Part shown: positions 23,920 through 37,080 of the stretch, one piece after another
Numbering within the stretch: the stretch's first letter is position 1
Layout of the letters: every line of letters begins with the position of its first letter
Source: Torreya grandis
Lineage: Eukaryota; Streptophyta; Pinopsida; Cupressales; Taxaceae
Direction of reading: 5' to 3'
NCBI GenBank assembly: GCA_037957365.1
Contig: JARHVA010003528.1
Span: forward strand, 62,001 to 126,000
Length of the DNA: 64,000 nucleotides
Notes under the pieces: generated by a model
The model's input: only the letters and a program-made list of their open reading frames with translations
Told to the model about the DNA's origin: nothing
Databases searched by the model: none
Made by a program: the position numbers and the translations under genes

Positions 23920-24375
23920 GACTTCTCTCTCACTTAAGTTTCCTATGGATTCCATGACTCCTAATGAGATATTGCTTCATGTACATGATCCTATTATATT
24001 CATTAGCATCCAAATTAGTGATATCCAAGTTATGTGTGCCTTAATTGATGAATTTTAAGACACCTATGTTGTCTCCCTTGACTTCATTTAGACACTTGGA
24101 TATTATGAATACAACCTTAAATCTACATATAATACATGTCAAGGCTATGATATAAGGAAAATATATCCTCTCAATTTTGTTGGCTTCCCATTACTATCCC
24201 TCCTATCAACATCCTTATAAAATTTATGATCTTTGAAATTGAACTTTATTACAACATATTACTTAATCAACCATGGACTCATCGCATGAGAGAAATCATC
24301 TCAACTACATGCCAATCCATGAAATTCCCTCATAATGGATCTATCTACAAGTTTCAAGAAGACACGAACCCTTAG
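23920..24375 (+). pseudogene. Ty3/gypsy aspartic protease, plus strand (broken)
   Basis: The stretch IQISDIQVMCALIDEF stands where the family has ...V..VLIDTGS, so the catalytic Asp is followed by changed residues and a stop. Then SLDFI and TLGYY follow. After a frame change, PITIPPINILIKFMIF, YYNILLNQPWTH and STTCQSMKFPHNG match the YN.LLGRPWLH......STLHQ.LKFP..G segment. It lies about 1 kb after gag. No reverse transcriptase is visible downstream. Confidence 0.62.
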
Positions 24376-25330
24376 GATTTCAAAAAATTATAAGAACATG
24401 GTGTATTTAAAATACCTACCCTTTAATCCCTACCTAGTGTCTCTTTTCAGTAATCCCAACTCTCCAACTATTTAGTCAACTCTACTCAAGGTTATAATGG
24501 TCACCCCAAATTAATTGGGAACATTTGACCTATCTTATTATATTCTAATGATGATAATCCAGATGAAATATGCCTCAAGATAAAAACCTTTGATATTTCC
24601 CCTCATGCCATCACCTAAATTCCTCCTTATTTATAACCTCAATCTCATCAACCACCTTCCAGTGATATACCTACTATCTTAACCAAAACTAGACACTCTA
24701 TCCATCATGCTTCTTATGATGACAAAGTCATTCCTACAAGTAACATCGAGTTACATACACTTGACTATGATGATGGTTATGATTTAAATGACCCATTTTT
24801 ATCCAAATTAATCTAAGATAATAATTTAGAAGCTCTTTGATATATATCTTTTTTATTTCAATATTTTCATTCATCTTTTAGCATTCCTTCTTTTATAGCA
24901 CCTAGTAATAGTCTTTCTACTATTTGTCACATGGTAGAGATGGAAAACTAACATGGTATATATCTAGTCATAGTAGATCCCATTAGGATTATTCTCATGG
25001 ATCATGTCATGATAAGACCTTATCACTTTACTACATACCATGAACCTTATAGTATGCATCCTCTAGAGATGTTAGTCATTGTATTTAAACTTGCTGCATA
25101 GCCAACCTTACCTACTAATGAGTTTAATCTAGTTTCTTCTCCATCCCCACCTTTACTCAATGATTGCCTTCTTACCCTACCATAGCTTTATCCCATTATT
25201 TAAAAATGGGTAGATCAACCTTATTGTGAATCCATAAAGTTGTGGGTCATTAGACTAAATATTACCATTTATATACATTTCATCCAAGGATTCTCCTTCC
25301 ACCCCTTCAGCTACTAGACCCCCACAGTCT
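24376..25330 (+). pseudogene. Decayed coding-like stretch after the gypsy protease
   Basis: The plus frame keeps long protein-like runs, for example a Pro/Ser-rich part near 24600-24680 and an Asp/Tyr-rich part (LDYDDGYDLNDPF) near 24750-24800. I recognise no domain. It lacks the YXDD motif of reverse transcriptase. It could be the end of a long gag-protease protein or a variable segment of the same element. Confidence 0.35.
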
Positions 25331-27208
25331 AATAATAAGCATATTTATTAATTTTATGGGATAAATAACCACTCTTACACCCATTACCAAAAACTTAGGT
25401 AGTACATCGACACATTACACCCAACCACTACTCAACCCAAAGATAAGGCTATACCTCCTCTTAAGAAACATCTTTATAATTTCTCATAGTCAATACCTAC
25501 ACCGGTCATTCCTCCTTCTATAGGTCCACACAAGAAGGAACCTCCTTCTCTATAGGTTGTACCTCCTTCTCACCCTATAAATATTATTCCCATTGATACA
25601 TCCATTCCTTACATTGAGTATCCTATGTATGAGATCTCACATGCATGACACTCTTCATCAACTACACCTACCTTTTTAGTTAAGATGATATGGAAGTAAG
25701 TCTCTTAAAATTTTTATATGAAAATGGATGAGGCTCTAGATAGAGTTAGAATTTAACTTCATACAGATGTTTCAAATGTTATGGATAATATTTGTGGTCA
25801 AATAAATACATTATTTATGAACACAACATAGTGTTATTTCACATTATTCTATGTTATGATTTGGATTGGACTTGTAATCCATTTTTATATCTATTATACA
25901 ATTGAATATGAGTCAAATTTTATTTCACTTATCTATTTTACATGGAACATTATATTATGATTTATGTGTTTTATATGGTTTCATTTACTTTCAACTTTTA
26001 TTATGGATCCTTATCATTCTTTTCATGAATGCACACTTATGATTATGATTTCACTTCTTTTATGGATTCTTTTATAATGATTATTTTATATCTTATTTCA
26101 CTCAAAACCTAGATAATTATTATTTGACTTGGTTATACAATATTTATTCCTTTAGTATTCCATCTCTACCATATGATCAGTTAATAAACAAGACTTCTCA
26201 TTGTACTAATACCATATACCAATCTATTTTGGATTACCCTTTCTTTCCTTATTCCACTTTCCCATACTAATCATGCATATGGTTGAAAATTTAGATTAAA
26301 TATTGGTCCATAAGTAAGCCTACATGTTTAGTCAACCATATCTCTATTTACTTAGCATCTTTTAAACCTAAGTCTAAAGATAATTCATGTGTATCAATTT
26401 TATCACTCATGTTAGTTATTCCAAATATGTATGGAGGAGGAATAAAAAAGTCTATAAAAATTTTAAAAGCCAAATTATTTAAACAAAAGGTAATGATTCA
26501 AAAAGAAACATACAAATTCAAAAGTCTAATCACACCAAAAATTGTAGATTCATAAAACCTCTTCTATTTATAATAAAATAACAAACTCCATAGTTGGCCT
26601 CATGATATAGTTGAGGTTTATTGGGGTGAGGTAGGCCATTATATTTTTATAGGAGAATACAAATATATATAAGTGATACCTACTTTCTCACACAAGTACC
26701 CAATCTTCACAGTAGACCGATGAATTTGTAAGATGTCCTAAGGAATGGGGAACATTTTGTGGGAAGGTAGGTCCATTTTAATTTTATTATTCATATTACC
26801 CTCATTATTTGATATTAGTATCTCACCTATTTTCCTATAAAAAATTTCACTTATTGTGATCATATATCCTTTGTATTTTGAAGGTCACTAGACTCTTAAT
26901 ATCTCTCTTTTGTACCTTATATGCCTCACATTTCTTAATATTTTTTCATAGATGTCTATGTCATGATTTTTAACTTCCTTACTTCATTAAAAAAATCCTA
27001 ATATTACCCTTGATAAATATTATTTTTGTTAACTAATCATTCCCCCTGGGGTTTCCCCTTATGAGTTACATTGTAAGACCTTGGATAGGACCAAGCCCTC
27101 CCCATAAAATATTCCAATACCTAGTTCATACTATAACCAAGTCATAATAAAATTACATGCTTCAAATTTGAGATAATTTGTGTTATATTATAATTTAAAT
27201 GTCATTAA
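25331..27208. other. AT-rich stretch without recognised features
   Basis: It has Pro/Thr-rich fragments in several broken frames up to about 25720 and then plain AT-rich sequence. I see no paired repeat, RNA gene or conserved domain. It may contain the 3' end of the plus-strand gypsy relic. Confidence 0.35.
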
Positions 27209-27641
27209 CATACTTCCCATCTTGATTTAGTATGTTTTATGCTTAATTCATAAACACTTCACTGTTATCTTCTTATTTTCTTATTACATATATGTTTATA
27301 CCCATTTTATTAAATTTCTCATACTTCCTAGCTTGATTTAGTATGATTAATTTAATTTACACTTACATTTTTTTCATTTACATACTTCCCATCTTGATTT
27401 AGTATGATTTATTGAATTTATTTTTTGTTTGTTTTTATACCATAGGTTTTCACATGTCTTCCATTTTATTACAAATTTTCATACTTCCTTCTGTGATATA
27501 GTATGACTTTTGTTTTGTTTTAGTTTGATGAAAATCATTAACATGGTTTGAAAATATTTATTACCTTTTTGCTTTACAATTTTAGTTCCTTATACTTATC
27601 AATATTTTGTTTTTGCATATTTCCCATTGGGATATAGTGTA
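27209..27641. repeat. Five spaced copies of a 26-bp motif with inverted ends
   Basis: Copies begin at 27209, 27320, 27381, 27480 and 27616. Each is 26 bp and starts CATACTTCC and ends AGTATG, so CATACT and AGTATG are inverted arms round a 14-base centre; the last copy is degraded. Spacing is irregular (61-136 bp). The function is unknown. A regulatory or LTR-internal repeat is possible. Confidence 0.75.
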
Positions 27642-30600
27642 TTTGTTCCTTTCCTCTTTTCCATCTCTTTACTCAGCATAGTCTTTTAATTTTGATATCT
27701 CTTAAGGAATAATTTATGAATGTTTAATTTATAGGACATGCTTTGGATCATGCTCCACATATTCATACCTATATTCACATACTCATATTCAACTTCATGG
27801 GCTTCACTTCCTCTAGGTATGTTTCTTTATCTTTTAACCTAGTCATTTTACATTGCTACATTTCTAGCATAAAGTAGGGGAAAATGTAATCACCCTAAAA
27901 GTGGTATTTGAGTGCTAAGAGTGATAATTGATACTACCTATTCCTAGCTTAGACCTATATCTATCATAAATTCTATTATCACACTTGTCCATCCTTCATG
28001 TAGGTTACAAGCATGCCTAGTCAACTCAAACATAGTCCTAAACCCTCATTTCTTGATCCTAATCCTTTTTGCCCAATGTCCTACTAGTTGAATAGTAGAA
28101 CCATAATAAGTACACTAAAGTAATGTGGCAATAGTGTCCCCAAAATAAAACCTATGTGATTTACCCTAACTTTCATGAATGAATACATTTTTGAGATTAA
28201 AATCCTCCTAAGGTCAGCTAGACACCTTTTATTATCCACACAAGCAACATAACACTATAAATACATGATTTTTTTATCCCTATATCCATGGGATGGAAAT
28301 CAAATGAAAAATATCTATTCAAAAATGAAACAAGTTGATCAAAATTAAGGTTATCAATCCCTACTCTGCCCTAATTCTACATACTACCATTTACATTAGC
28401 CCTACACTTAGATTTTCTAGATTTCCAATCTCAAGCACACTCAAGGTACTTAAGGCCACTATAATACTAACATAAATTAAACTTGAACCAACACTTAGGT
28501 GGGGAGAGCTACATTAGTTTGATCCCTCCTTAGAGTATTGGCATGTAGGCAAATATCTTCATAGTGTGGTGTTGAGGATGTCCAACCTATCCTACTAATA
28601 AATACACTTTTCAGCTCATTAAATTATTTTAATGAGGATTAAGATTTACATCATAAAAATATTATTATAGGCACAATATATATTTACATAATTCATGCAT
28701 GCATGAACAGGCCCTAGAAACCTAGACACATGTTCACTTGGATGTTTAGGAAAATCCTGTATAGAGGACATTAGTGCTAGTATCAAGACACTAGAGCCAT
28801 ATGATGCTAATGTTCAAATGTGACACTACTATCTAGGAGGGGTTATGACATATGGATCTAGTTGATGAGACTTAGACCAACTTCTATATCAAATTTTTAG
28901 TACTTATATCATCTTTATTTGGTGTTTTCTATATAAGTCTTTATTAGTACTATTTATCATTATTTTTAGAAAAGTCAAAGCTAGTCAATGCTATAAAAAA
29001 TTAGTGGTAATATTTTATGCATATTATTTCTCTAATTTAATACACTCATCCCTTTAATAAAACATAGGATTTACATAAGTTAAACCCTAAAATGTCAAAA
29101 TAGAAGGACACATACAAATTATGTCTAAAAGACACAAAATCCTTCCTATATTTCAAAAGAAAACCATTTTTCAAAGCGACCAAAGCATGAATATTACTAA
29201 TAATATTGATGGGGTATATTACTACCATATCCATTTTGATAAGAACAAGTTAGATACATCTTGTGGCACTACATTTTTTGAATAATTGAGACATATTACT
29301 GATGAACTAATATATTATTCATTGATGCTATAATGTCAAAGATACATTTGATTATCTATCACCTATGGTCCACATGTGGTAACCTTGACCATATATATAT
29401 TAGATGATCAAACATTTTTGTGATTAAAAATTGGACAAAATTGTCTAGTTAATCAAAATGGCAAACTAGATACTATTAATATATGCATTATTGTTTTTGA
29501 TATGGATATGGAAAATTTCATACAACATGATAGGTATGGTTACTTTCATATATATTGGCTTTAAGTAAACCATTAGACATAAACATTGAAGAAGTGTTAG
29601 TGTATCGATATAAATAAAACTTGACCTTACACCTTTTGATGATGAGGACTTCATTAATTAGGACTCTTCCAATTTTCCAAAAAAAAAAAATAAAAACAAA
29701 AAAAAAAAAAAAAATCTAAAAATATTTATGGCATCTACATGTTCTATTGGATCCTTGGTATGTGTTAGTTCTATGTTGATGGATAACATATCAGTTACTT
29801 CTACATACACATGTTCTTCACACTTCTATTTTAGTGTGATATAGGCATACACAAATACATGATATATGCACTTATATATGTTTGGCCTTCCATCTTCTCA
29901 TGTCACCAAGACAATAGGGGAAATATAAAAGTGGTCACTAAAATAAAGCATAGTTTGATTTCTAGAGTATCTTCTACAGGATACCATAACCATGTTTTTG
30001 TATTTTGGGTAGCTATCATGATCTAGCTAAGTTAGAAACATATATTTATCTATCATTTTTTCTCTTTAATTTATACTCATCATTTACAATCCAAGCTAAT
30101 TTTATTCATCTCCCCTTGACCCTATGTATATTAATTTACTATAATTTATTATATTCTACTTGATTTACCTATTTACATTATTTAAATTAATTCGCATAGT
30201 GTATTTAACACTTTTGTACCATCTAAGTAATTTTTTTTAATAATGCACATGATCATATTTCATTCAAATTTCAAGGTGGCATGATTAAAATTCAAAGAGA
30301 TATAACATATGTAAATCAAGATGTAAACTATCCCAAAGTGGATCCTCTTACATCTTAGAAATTACTCAAATGGATACCTAAAAATAGAGTGCATCAATAT
30401 AAAACTCAAATGTAAAATAAGAAATCATTTATTAGTTATCTCCAAGTAAAAGTAAACTCAATGCTACATACCAATGCATTGAAGACACCACTTTTGATAA
30501 TGACAGTTTAATATATTCACTTTTTGGTTATGATCATAGAAAAATATATAATTTTAGATGTATATTTTTACAATGACTCTTCAAGAATTGTTGGTATCAT

Positions 30601-31842
30601 TGGTTACAATGGATAACCTACTTTTGAATTAAAAAATTCATCTTATATTTACATATATTGATATGAGACATATCTTATATGCATATGATCACATATTCAT
30701 AGTTAGCACTAGAGGCATTGTGGTGGAATGGTATTTTTATTTTTTTCACATTGTTTAACCTTTATTTCCTCTTGATTGATTGGTCAATTTTCTTTATTTA
30801 CATGGTTTTCACATATTTAATTTTCCAATTGGCTCTAATTGTTACTTATTTATCATTTCCCTCTGATAGATGTTTTTTTTATAGATGTCATTTTATATTT
30901 AGATATAATAATTACTTGTTTATTATTTCTCTTGAGAGTTTATTTTATTGAAATTTGATTTACTTATTTTTCTTTGATTTGCATACTTTTCTTGATTTTA
31001 ATTTTCATTTTTTTGATCTATTCACCACATGTCCTCAAATATTTTATTCACGATTATCCATGTCATACATGTATTTTATGTCCTTTCTTACATTACCATA
31101 TTATGCATCTATTAGGAGCATGCTACACCCATGTTTTTATGGATAGTGCATTGTTTTTATTAAGACGAGATTTCATCCACATCCTTCATACACCTTAGTC
31201 ACATTATGGTTTCTTATCTTTGGTAAATAAATTTTTATAGATTGAAATTATAAGGGGTTTATTTTTCTAGTGGGGAACATCACTTATCCCTCTTCATGCA
31301 GTACTATTAGGGCATACCACTTGCCCTTCCCATTTCTCTTACACCCTTACCATGCTTTGATAGTGTCCTAGTAGAGTTGGATTATCCATGAGATTTACAT
31401 GTTGATATATTTTTATGGTTGCATATATGTGTTTACAAATGCACTTTAAATAATTATTATAGTTTTTCATTTATATCTATATTACACATGGTGTGCATGA
31501 ATATTTATTTTGAGATAAGTGATATGTAGGATCATCAATCACATAAAATAAGGGGCATACAATCAATTTATTCTATAATTTTTTACAAATTTAGAGTAGT
31601 TAAAATTTATAAGTTACAGAGATTACAGTGTTGTATTGTATGTTTGCTTCTTTGGTCAATAAGTAGATTTTGTCCCTTGGTATGGGATTCAATTTTTAGC
31701 TTCTTTTCCCTCATATTCAGGAAATTAAGGCTTAGAATAATTTTAGTGTTTCAGTGATGCCAACATGATTCACATACCACTAAGTGTATTTATTACTTCT
31801 CTTACTTTCATTTTTCACTTTCTTCTTTTGGTTGTATTGATT
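27642..31842. other. AT-rich intergenic stretch
   Basis: No coding signature is recognised. Open frames near 30718-31198 are hydrophobic, Phe/Ile-rich products of T-rich DNA and are not believable genes. An A-rich run lies at 29679-29714. Confidence 0.4.
29679..29714 (+). repeat. A-rich run
   Basis: Thirty-six bases, nearly all A. It could be the tail of an old LINE or SINE copy on the plus strand, but no such element body was recognised upstream. Confidence 0.5.
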
Positions 31843-31907
<65 letters not shown>

Positions 31908-31924
31908 CACATATACATATATAT

Positions 31925-31958
<34 letters not shown>

Positions 31959-32008
31959 GTATATATATATATGTGTGTGTGTATATATATATGTATATAT
32001 ATATATGT

Positions 32009-32058
<50 letters not shown>

Positions 32059-32145
32059 GTATATATATGTGTATATATATATGTATATATGTATGTATAT
32101 ATATATGTATATATGTATGTATATATATATATGTATATATGTATG

Positions 32146-32179
<34 letters not shown>

Positions 32180-32271
32180 CATATATATGTATATATATAC
32201 ATATATATATATATACATATATATGTATATATATATACATACATATATATGTATATATATATACATACATA

Positions 32272-32324
<53 letters not shown>
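31843..32324. repeat. 482-bp microsatellite: (ATAC)n, (CA)n, (TA)n with (TATG) and (ATAC) variants
   Basis: It begins (ATAC)4, passes to (CA)n, then to long (TA)n blocks. The left half is punctuated by TATGTATG and the right half by ATACATAC, so the halves are inverted with respect to each other. The 140-210 codon open frames on both strands are artefacts of the Tyr-Ile repeats. Confidence 0.95.
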
Positions 32325-32326
<2 letters not shown>

Positions 32327-34633
32327 ATCTTTTTATTGGCATTGACATTTCTTGTAGGTACATTTGAGATGTTAACATTAGAGTGTATGAGAAAAATTCC
32401 AAATAACACAAAGTATTATGTCTTCCAACCCACTCAGGTATCACTTTTTAAATTTACATTGATGTGATACATGCACACAAATCATAATGGGGCATTATGT
32501 AGAAACCTAATTTTAGTACAAGGATTGTAATTTCAATGTTATTAGTGTATTTCGTATATGAATCATTGGCTAAAACTAGGTACCAACTAGAGTTTTTAAT
32601 TGTTTTTTCACTTCTCTTTTCCTCTCCATGTTCCATTTTGCTTATCTTTTTCTTCCATTTTCTCTCTCTTATGGGTTATTATTTGCTTGGGGATCCCTAT
32701 ATTTTATCTTATTTTAAAGTTTATAGTTTTTAACTATTTTTGGAATATCCCAAAGTTGAGTGGCCTCTTTCAAAGCAATCCAAAAGTGGTCACTTTGCCT
32801 TGTGGGCCCTTTGGCCACTGTTCCCTTTTTTGGTTATATGGGACCATGTCTGATGGCTTCTACATATTTTCTTATATCAAATTGTGTGTTAATAGGTCCC
32901 TAATTTTAATTCAAGAGTTTATTTATTCAAAGCATACTAAAGAATTTTAATAAAAATTATCATGAGCTTGCATTGATTATATTCATACACTTTCAAGGAT
33001 GAAATTTAGACATCAATTCTATTAATTTCATTTTATTCATACGTGTGCCAAAAGAGGGACTAATAAAAAGAGCATCAAATTCCATTGTTTAACATATTAT
33101 TTTACTTATTTCACACCTAAGAAATATAAAATATCTAAATGATAAACTAACTTAGATAATGTAAAAAATGGAATTAAACCCAAAGATTTGAATTGAAATG
33201 AATAGATAGATATTGCAATTACTTAAATTAGAAAGGATAAGGTAAGAGAGAGATGATGAACTTAGTTAATTATGCATGTTTGCTACTCACAAACCCCATT
33301 AATGAATTTGAAAATTTATTACATGTGATTTTTGAACCACTTAGATCATAAAAAAGTAGATAAAAACCTAATTGAATGATATCATCAAAGACAGACACGT
33401 CTAGAAACTAAAACTATCAAGGTTTTATAGTAGTGTCCCTATGCATAGTGGGGGTTTGATATCCCTAATATACTTAAATATACACCTTTAATGTGATTAT
33501 GTGTGTGTATACCTCTTTGATCCTATGCTAAAATACATGTATTCTCTTTTTTTTGTCCAAACATTATTTTTTTTTTCAACGACATGATGGCCTAAAAAAT
33601 GGGTTACTATTTTAGGTTGGACTAACACCCAACACACCTCAGTAAATTTTTAAGCATTACTTATGTTTTACTATTCTAAATAATACTCAAAAGACACATA
33701 GTTATCCCACTTATGTGTGTGATTTTAGCATCTTAAAAAAATATAGAATGCAATGCTATCTTTTGGTCTTTGATACTTGATTCCATGAATATTTGATTTT
33801 GTGTATTTACATTAAACTCTGTGATCCAATATAGGGATGTTACTTAAATTTTTGATGTGTGTAGGGATTTTAATATTTTTCCAAGAGAGTGCTAAGTTTT
33901 TTCTAGTGATTCTTAAGTGTTGAGTGACCTTAAGGGTGTTTTTTTTATAGATAACTCTTTGTTAATTCACACTATAAACAACCTATGAAATGTGTCTAGG
34001 TTGACCTAATGGATACTTAAGTAGACACCCAAATTAGTTATGAGCCTTGTTTCAAAAAAAAATTCATGACTTTACATACGTGGAATCTCATTATGAATGG
34101 GAACCTATTGGCATTATTGTCTTAATATTTCACTTTATTCTCTATAAACTTGGTTGTGTACTACTTTGTTTGATATTTATACATTTTTATTTTTTTTCAC
34201 ACAAATATTTAGTTTGGTATTATTTATCTTTTCTATTTTATGTATGTCTAGGACAACAATAGTAAACACAAACTCTGCTAGCTACTAGTAGGGTTCAAGG
34301 TTGACAATAGTGTCCTAGTGTGATTTATGCATTTATTTTGAGTTTTACACCCCTTTTGTTTATTTATTAATATTTTTTGGTGGTTTTGGGTTGAATTTTG
34401 TGTGTTATTAGTTCCATAATTCAAATTTTATAACACTATACATACAAAGTCACTAAGAGTACTTTCTAATGATGTTACTTAGATAGATCAAGCTAATTCA
34501 CAATAATGGATGTAAATATAATTATAAAAATTGGTGAAACAATAATGGATCACAATAGTTAAGAGGATAATAGTGCAAATCCAAACCAGTATAGATACTA
34601 TATTAAAATATTCAAAATATAAGAGTAAATCAC
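32325..34633. other. AT-rich stretch without recognised features
   Basis: Nothing with a clear family match. It may hold the 3' LTR of the chromovirus relic, whose likely start is at 34863 on the minus strand; I could not find its other end. Confidence 0.35.
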
Positions 34634-34863
34634 TTAGATGAAGCAACCTTTATAACCATGCAGTAAGAATAGAATTTGTAATATGATCCTCAAGTAATAA
34701 TTGGTACCACATATACATATCATAATAATGTTATGGTTACTCCATAGGTTGAATCTACTAAAAATATGATAACATAGAGAATTATGACATGATAAGGTAT
34801 TTATGCTAGTCAAATATTGGCCACATAGATCTATATACATGTTATAAGATTAAGTGAATAACA
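34634..34863 (-). repeat. Start of the 3' LTR of the chromovirus relic (far end not found)
   Basis: On the minus strand TGTTATTCAC begins at 34863, directly after a polypurine tract. That is where a 3' LTR should start. The other LTR of this element is missing, so the length cannot be set; the left coordinate given is arbitrary. Confidence 0.45.
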
Positions 34864-34990
34864 TGTCCCTCCCTTTTATAAAAATATTGTCCTCAATAAT
34901 GAATAAATTTGGATGCTTATATAGGAATGGCTTATCCTCCCATTTTTCATCCTCATTGATCAATTTTTTCCACTTGATCAAATACTTTTT
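34864..34990 (-). pseudogene. Chromodomain end of Ty3/gypsy pol plus overlapping polypurine tract
   Basis: The minus strand reads LIKWKKLINEDEKWEDKPF, which fits the chromodomain core LIKWKNLP..DATWED..F, followed by KHPNLF and IEDNIFIKGRDML. The last codons (GRD) are made of AAAGGGAGGGAC, which also serves as the polypurine tract (34864-34878). Frame changes separate it from the integrase relic at 35409-36112. A chromodomain C-terminal to integrase marks the chromovirus branch and steers integration to marked chromatin in relatives. Confidence 0.68.
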
Positions 34991-35408
34991 AATCCCCCTT
35001 GTTCATAGCCTCTTACTGTGTGTTTAAATTATCTCCTTGGATTATAAAATGATTCTAACCTTCTCATCCAACTCTGGAAACTTAATATATGTGAATACTC
35101 TATATCCAATTAGATTTTTCAAGTAGGAGACATGAAATACTAGATGTATGCATGTAAATTAAGGTAAATTTAGCTTGTATCCAATTGTTCCAATTTAATT
35201 CAAGATTTGATGAGGGATGTAATATTTAGGAGAATTTTTTGTATCCTTTTTTTACTTCAATGAATTTTTTGTATGGTTGTATGAACATAAATACCTAATA
35301 ACCCACTTAAAAACTCTTTTAACTATGGTGTTTATTTGATTGTTTCTTCATTTGGTTATGTGCCATGGCTAAGGTCTCTCTTAGAGTAGATAATACATGT
35401 TATTGGTG

Positions 35409-36112
35409 TTAAATGTGTAACTCAATGAATATAACCTTTGTATGTACCCTAAAGTATGATGTGATGTATGGGTATTGGTACCCATACAATTCCACAAATG
35501 GAAACATTTTTGATGAGGAATGGAAGGAATTGTTATACCACCATTCTACTAGTGGAAGCCAGTAAACCCATCTTTGTTGTTCAACTGATGTAAAAATAAA
35601 TAAATAAGCCTCTAGGTATTTTTTGACCACCTATGTTTTCCCATCAAATTGAGGATGATAATATGAGATATGATGCAATGAGTACTAAAACATATGAATA
35701 AATTAATCCAAATTTTACTGGTAAAGATAGGACCACTATCACTTACTATGATCCTCAAGGTACCATGGAGCTTTTAAACTATATCCAAAAAATAAGATGC
35801 TATTGTAATTGCTAAAAATAATTTTGACAAGGGAAAAAAATGGGAATATTTGGTGAGCCTATCCAAAATTATCATGATGACATGTTTTCCTTCCAACTTG
35901 GGCAACTACTATGAAATCCATGGAAACATCCTCCCACCTTTGGCTAGGAATAAATAAGGTTTGAAGAATACCTAGGGTCTTAATGGTCTCAATATTTTTT
36001 AATTGAAACACCATGTATACACCTAATATTATTTAATTTTATCACTTTACTAATGATTTCTCCCATAAGGGCTTGTTGGTGGTAAATCTTCATGACTTCA
36101 TATTGTAAGGAG
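35409..36112 (-). pseudogene. Ty3/gypsy chromovirus integrase (broken)
   Basis: Minus-strand parts in order: a degraded HHCC zinc region (VMKIYHQQALMG), GGRMFPWIS, LPKLEGKHVIMIILDRLTKY with a catalytic Asp, GTLRIIVSDSGPIFTSK with the second Asp, then HPQFDGKT followed by a TAG where the third catalytic residue, Glu, should be. After it comes YLEAYLFIF, WLPLVEWWYN and SFHSSSKMFPFVELYGY, typical of the end of the core. The frame from 35630 to 35409 is open. Reverse transcriptase and RNase H, which should lie above 36112, are missing. Confidence 0.78.
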
Positions 36113-36786
36113 TGTATTGGGAATGCGATGGGATAAATTCACGGTAGTTTATAATAAATGTTTCCATATTATTTCATCATACATTCATTAATATTAGTAT
36201 AACCTTATTTAAGTCTCTTTCTATCTTATCTATTCATCTGATTTCCATCCAAATTTCCTCTCCACCCGATATTCCTACTATATAGGCTAGACTAATATAG
36301 TTTATTTCATGTTTATCTTTTCCTATATTGTATCGACATGGTCTATACAAATATGAATATTTTACTTGATATTTATAATATATCATCCTTAAAAATATAA
36401 TTATATGTTAGTTCATATATTTTGACTATATTGACTTGGTTGATACAATTAACTTAGAGTTTAATGTTAGTTTTGGGTATTAGAACTTAGATACACACAC
36501 ACGTATGTATATATGTATGTATATGGATAATATTATCATTCAAAAATATATAACATATTCATCTATTTTAATTACACTCACATTTATTATCTTAAATAGT
36601 AAAACTAGGAGTTATAGGTTAAGGTCTAGTCTTACTTAAATTTCTTTGAATCTCAATAGGATTCGTGTTGAGGAGGTGTCCCAATATTTAGATTCCCTAT
36701 ATATACCCAATTTTTACATAGTACCACATTTAATAAAAAATTTATGATGATGTGAGGACATCAAAATAAAAATAATATGCTTAGGC
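36113..36786. other. AT-rich flank of element E3
   Basis: Between the truncated integrase and the E3 insertion I see only AT-rich sequence and a short CA/TATG microsatellite near 36491-36525. Confidence 0.5.
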
Positions 36787-36791
36787 CCATT
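36787..36791. repeat. Left target-site duplication (CCATT) of element E3
   Basis: CCATT precedes the LTR start TGTAGTAGG at 36792 and recurs at 58416-58420 after the other LTR end. The two are 21.6 kb apart, yet both sit exactly at LTR edges. Confidence 0.78.
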
Positions 36792-37079
36792 TGTAGTAGG
36801 AATTTTGAGCAAATGGATTAAGCTATGAAAATTTAAAGCAAAAATGTCAAACTACCTAGTAGGAGAGATTATGGAAGCAAATAATAATATATGAAGACAT
36901 TCTTACCAATTCCTTGCTTTAGCTATCTTCCCTCTATGGAATCATAATTTTGACATTATGATTTCTTGATCAATGATTATGGATTCACGGATTTGACATG
37001 GAGATTATATGGCTCTAGTAGTTGCTAGTTAGTTGATTATGATTACTAGTTAATAGATCATGGAGATTCTAGTTAGTTT
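36792..37079 (-). repeat. E3 left LTR, part 1
   Basis: Begins TGTAGTAGGAATTTTGAG, matching TGTATAGGAATTTTGAG at 52086. Runs to GTTAGTTT, where G2 is inserted; the match resumes at 45331. Confidence 0.82.
37075..37079. repeat. Left target-site duplication (AGTTT) of element G2
   Basis: AGTTT is at the point where the E3 LTR breaks off and again at 45331-45335 where it resumes. The exact edge is uncertain by a base or two because the LTR ends of G2 are worn. Confidence 0.6.
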
Positions 37080-37080
37080 A

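Noticed and set aside
30718..31198. Hydrophobic open frames that could suggest membrane proteins
   Set aside because: They are Phe/Ile/Tyr-rich because the DNA is T-rich; no start context, neighbour or family match supports a gene.
31765..32467. Open frames of 140-209 codons on both strands
   Set aside because: They are Tyr/Ile repeats read through a TA/CA microsatellite; a sequence without stop triplets in any frame, not genes.
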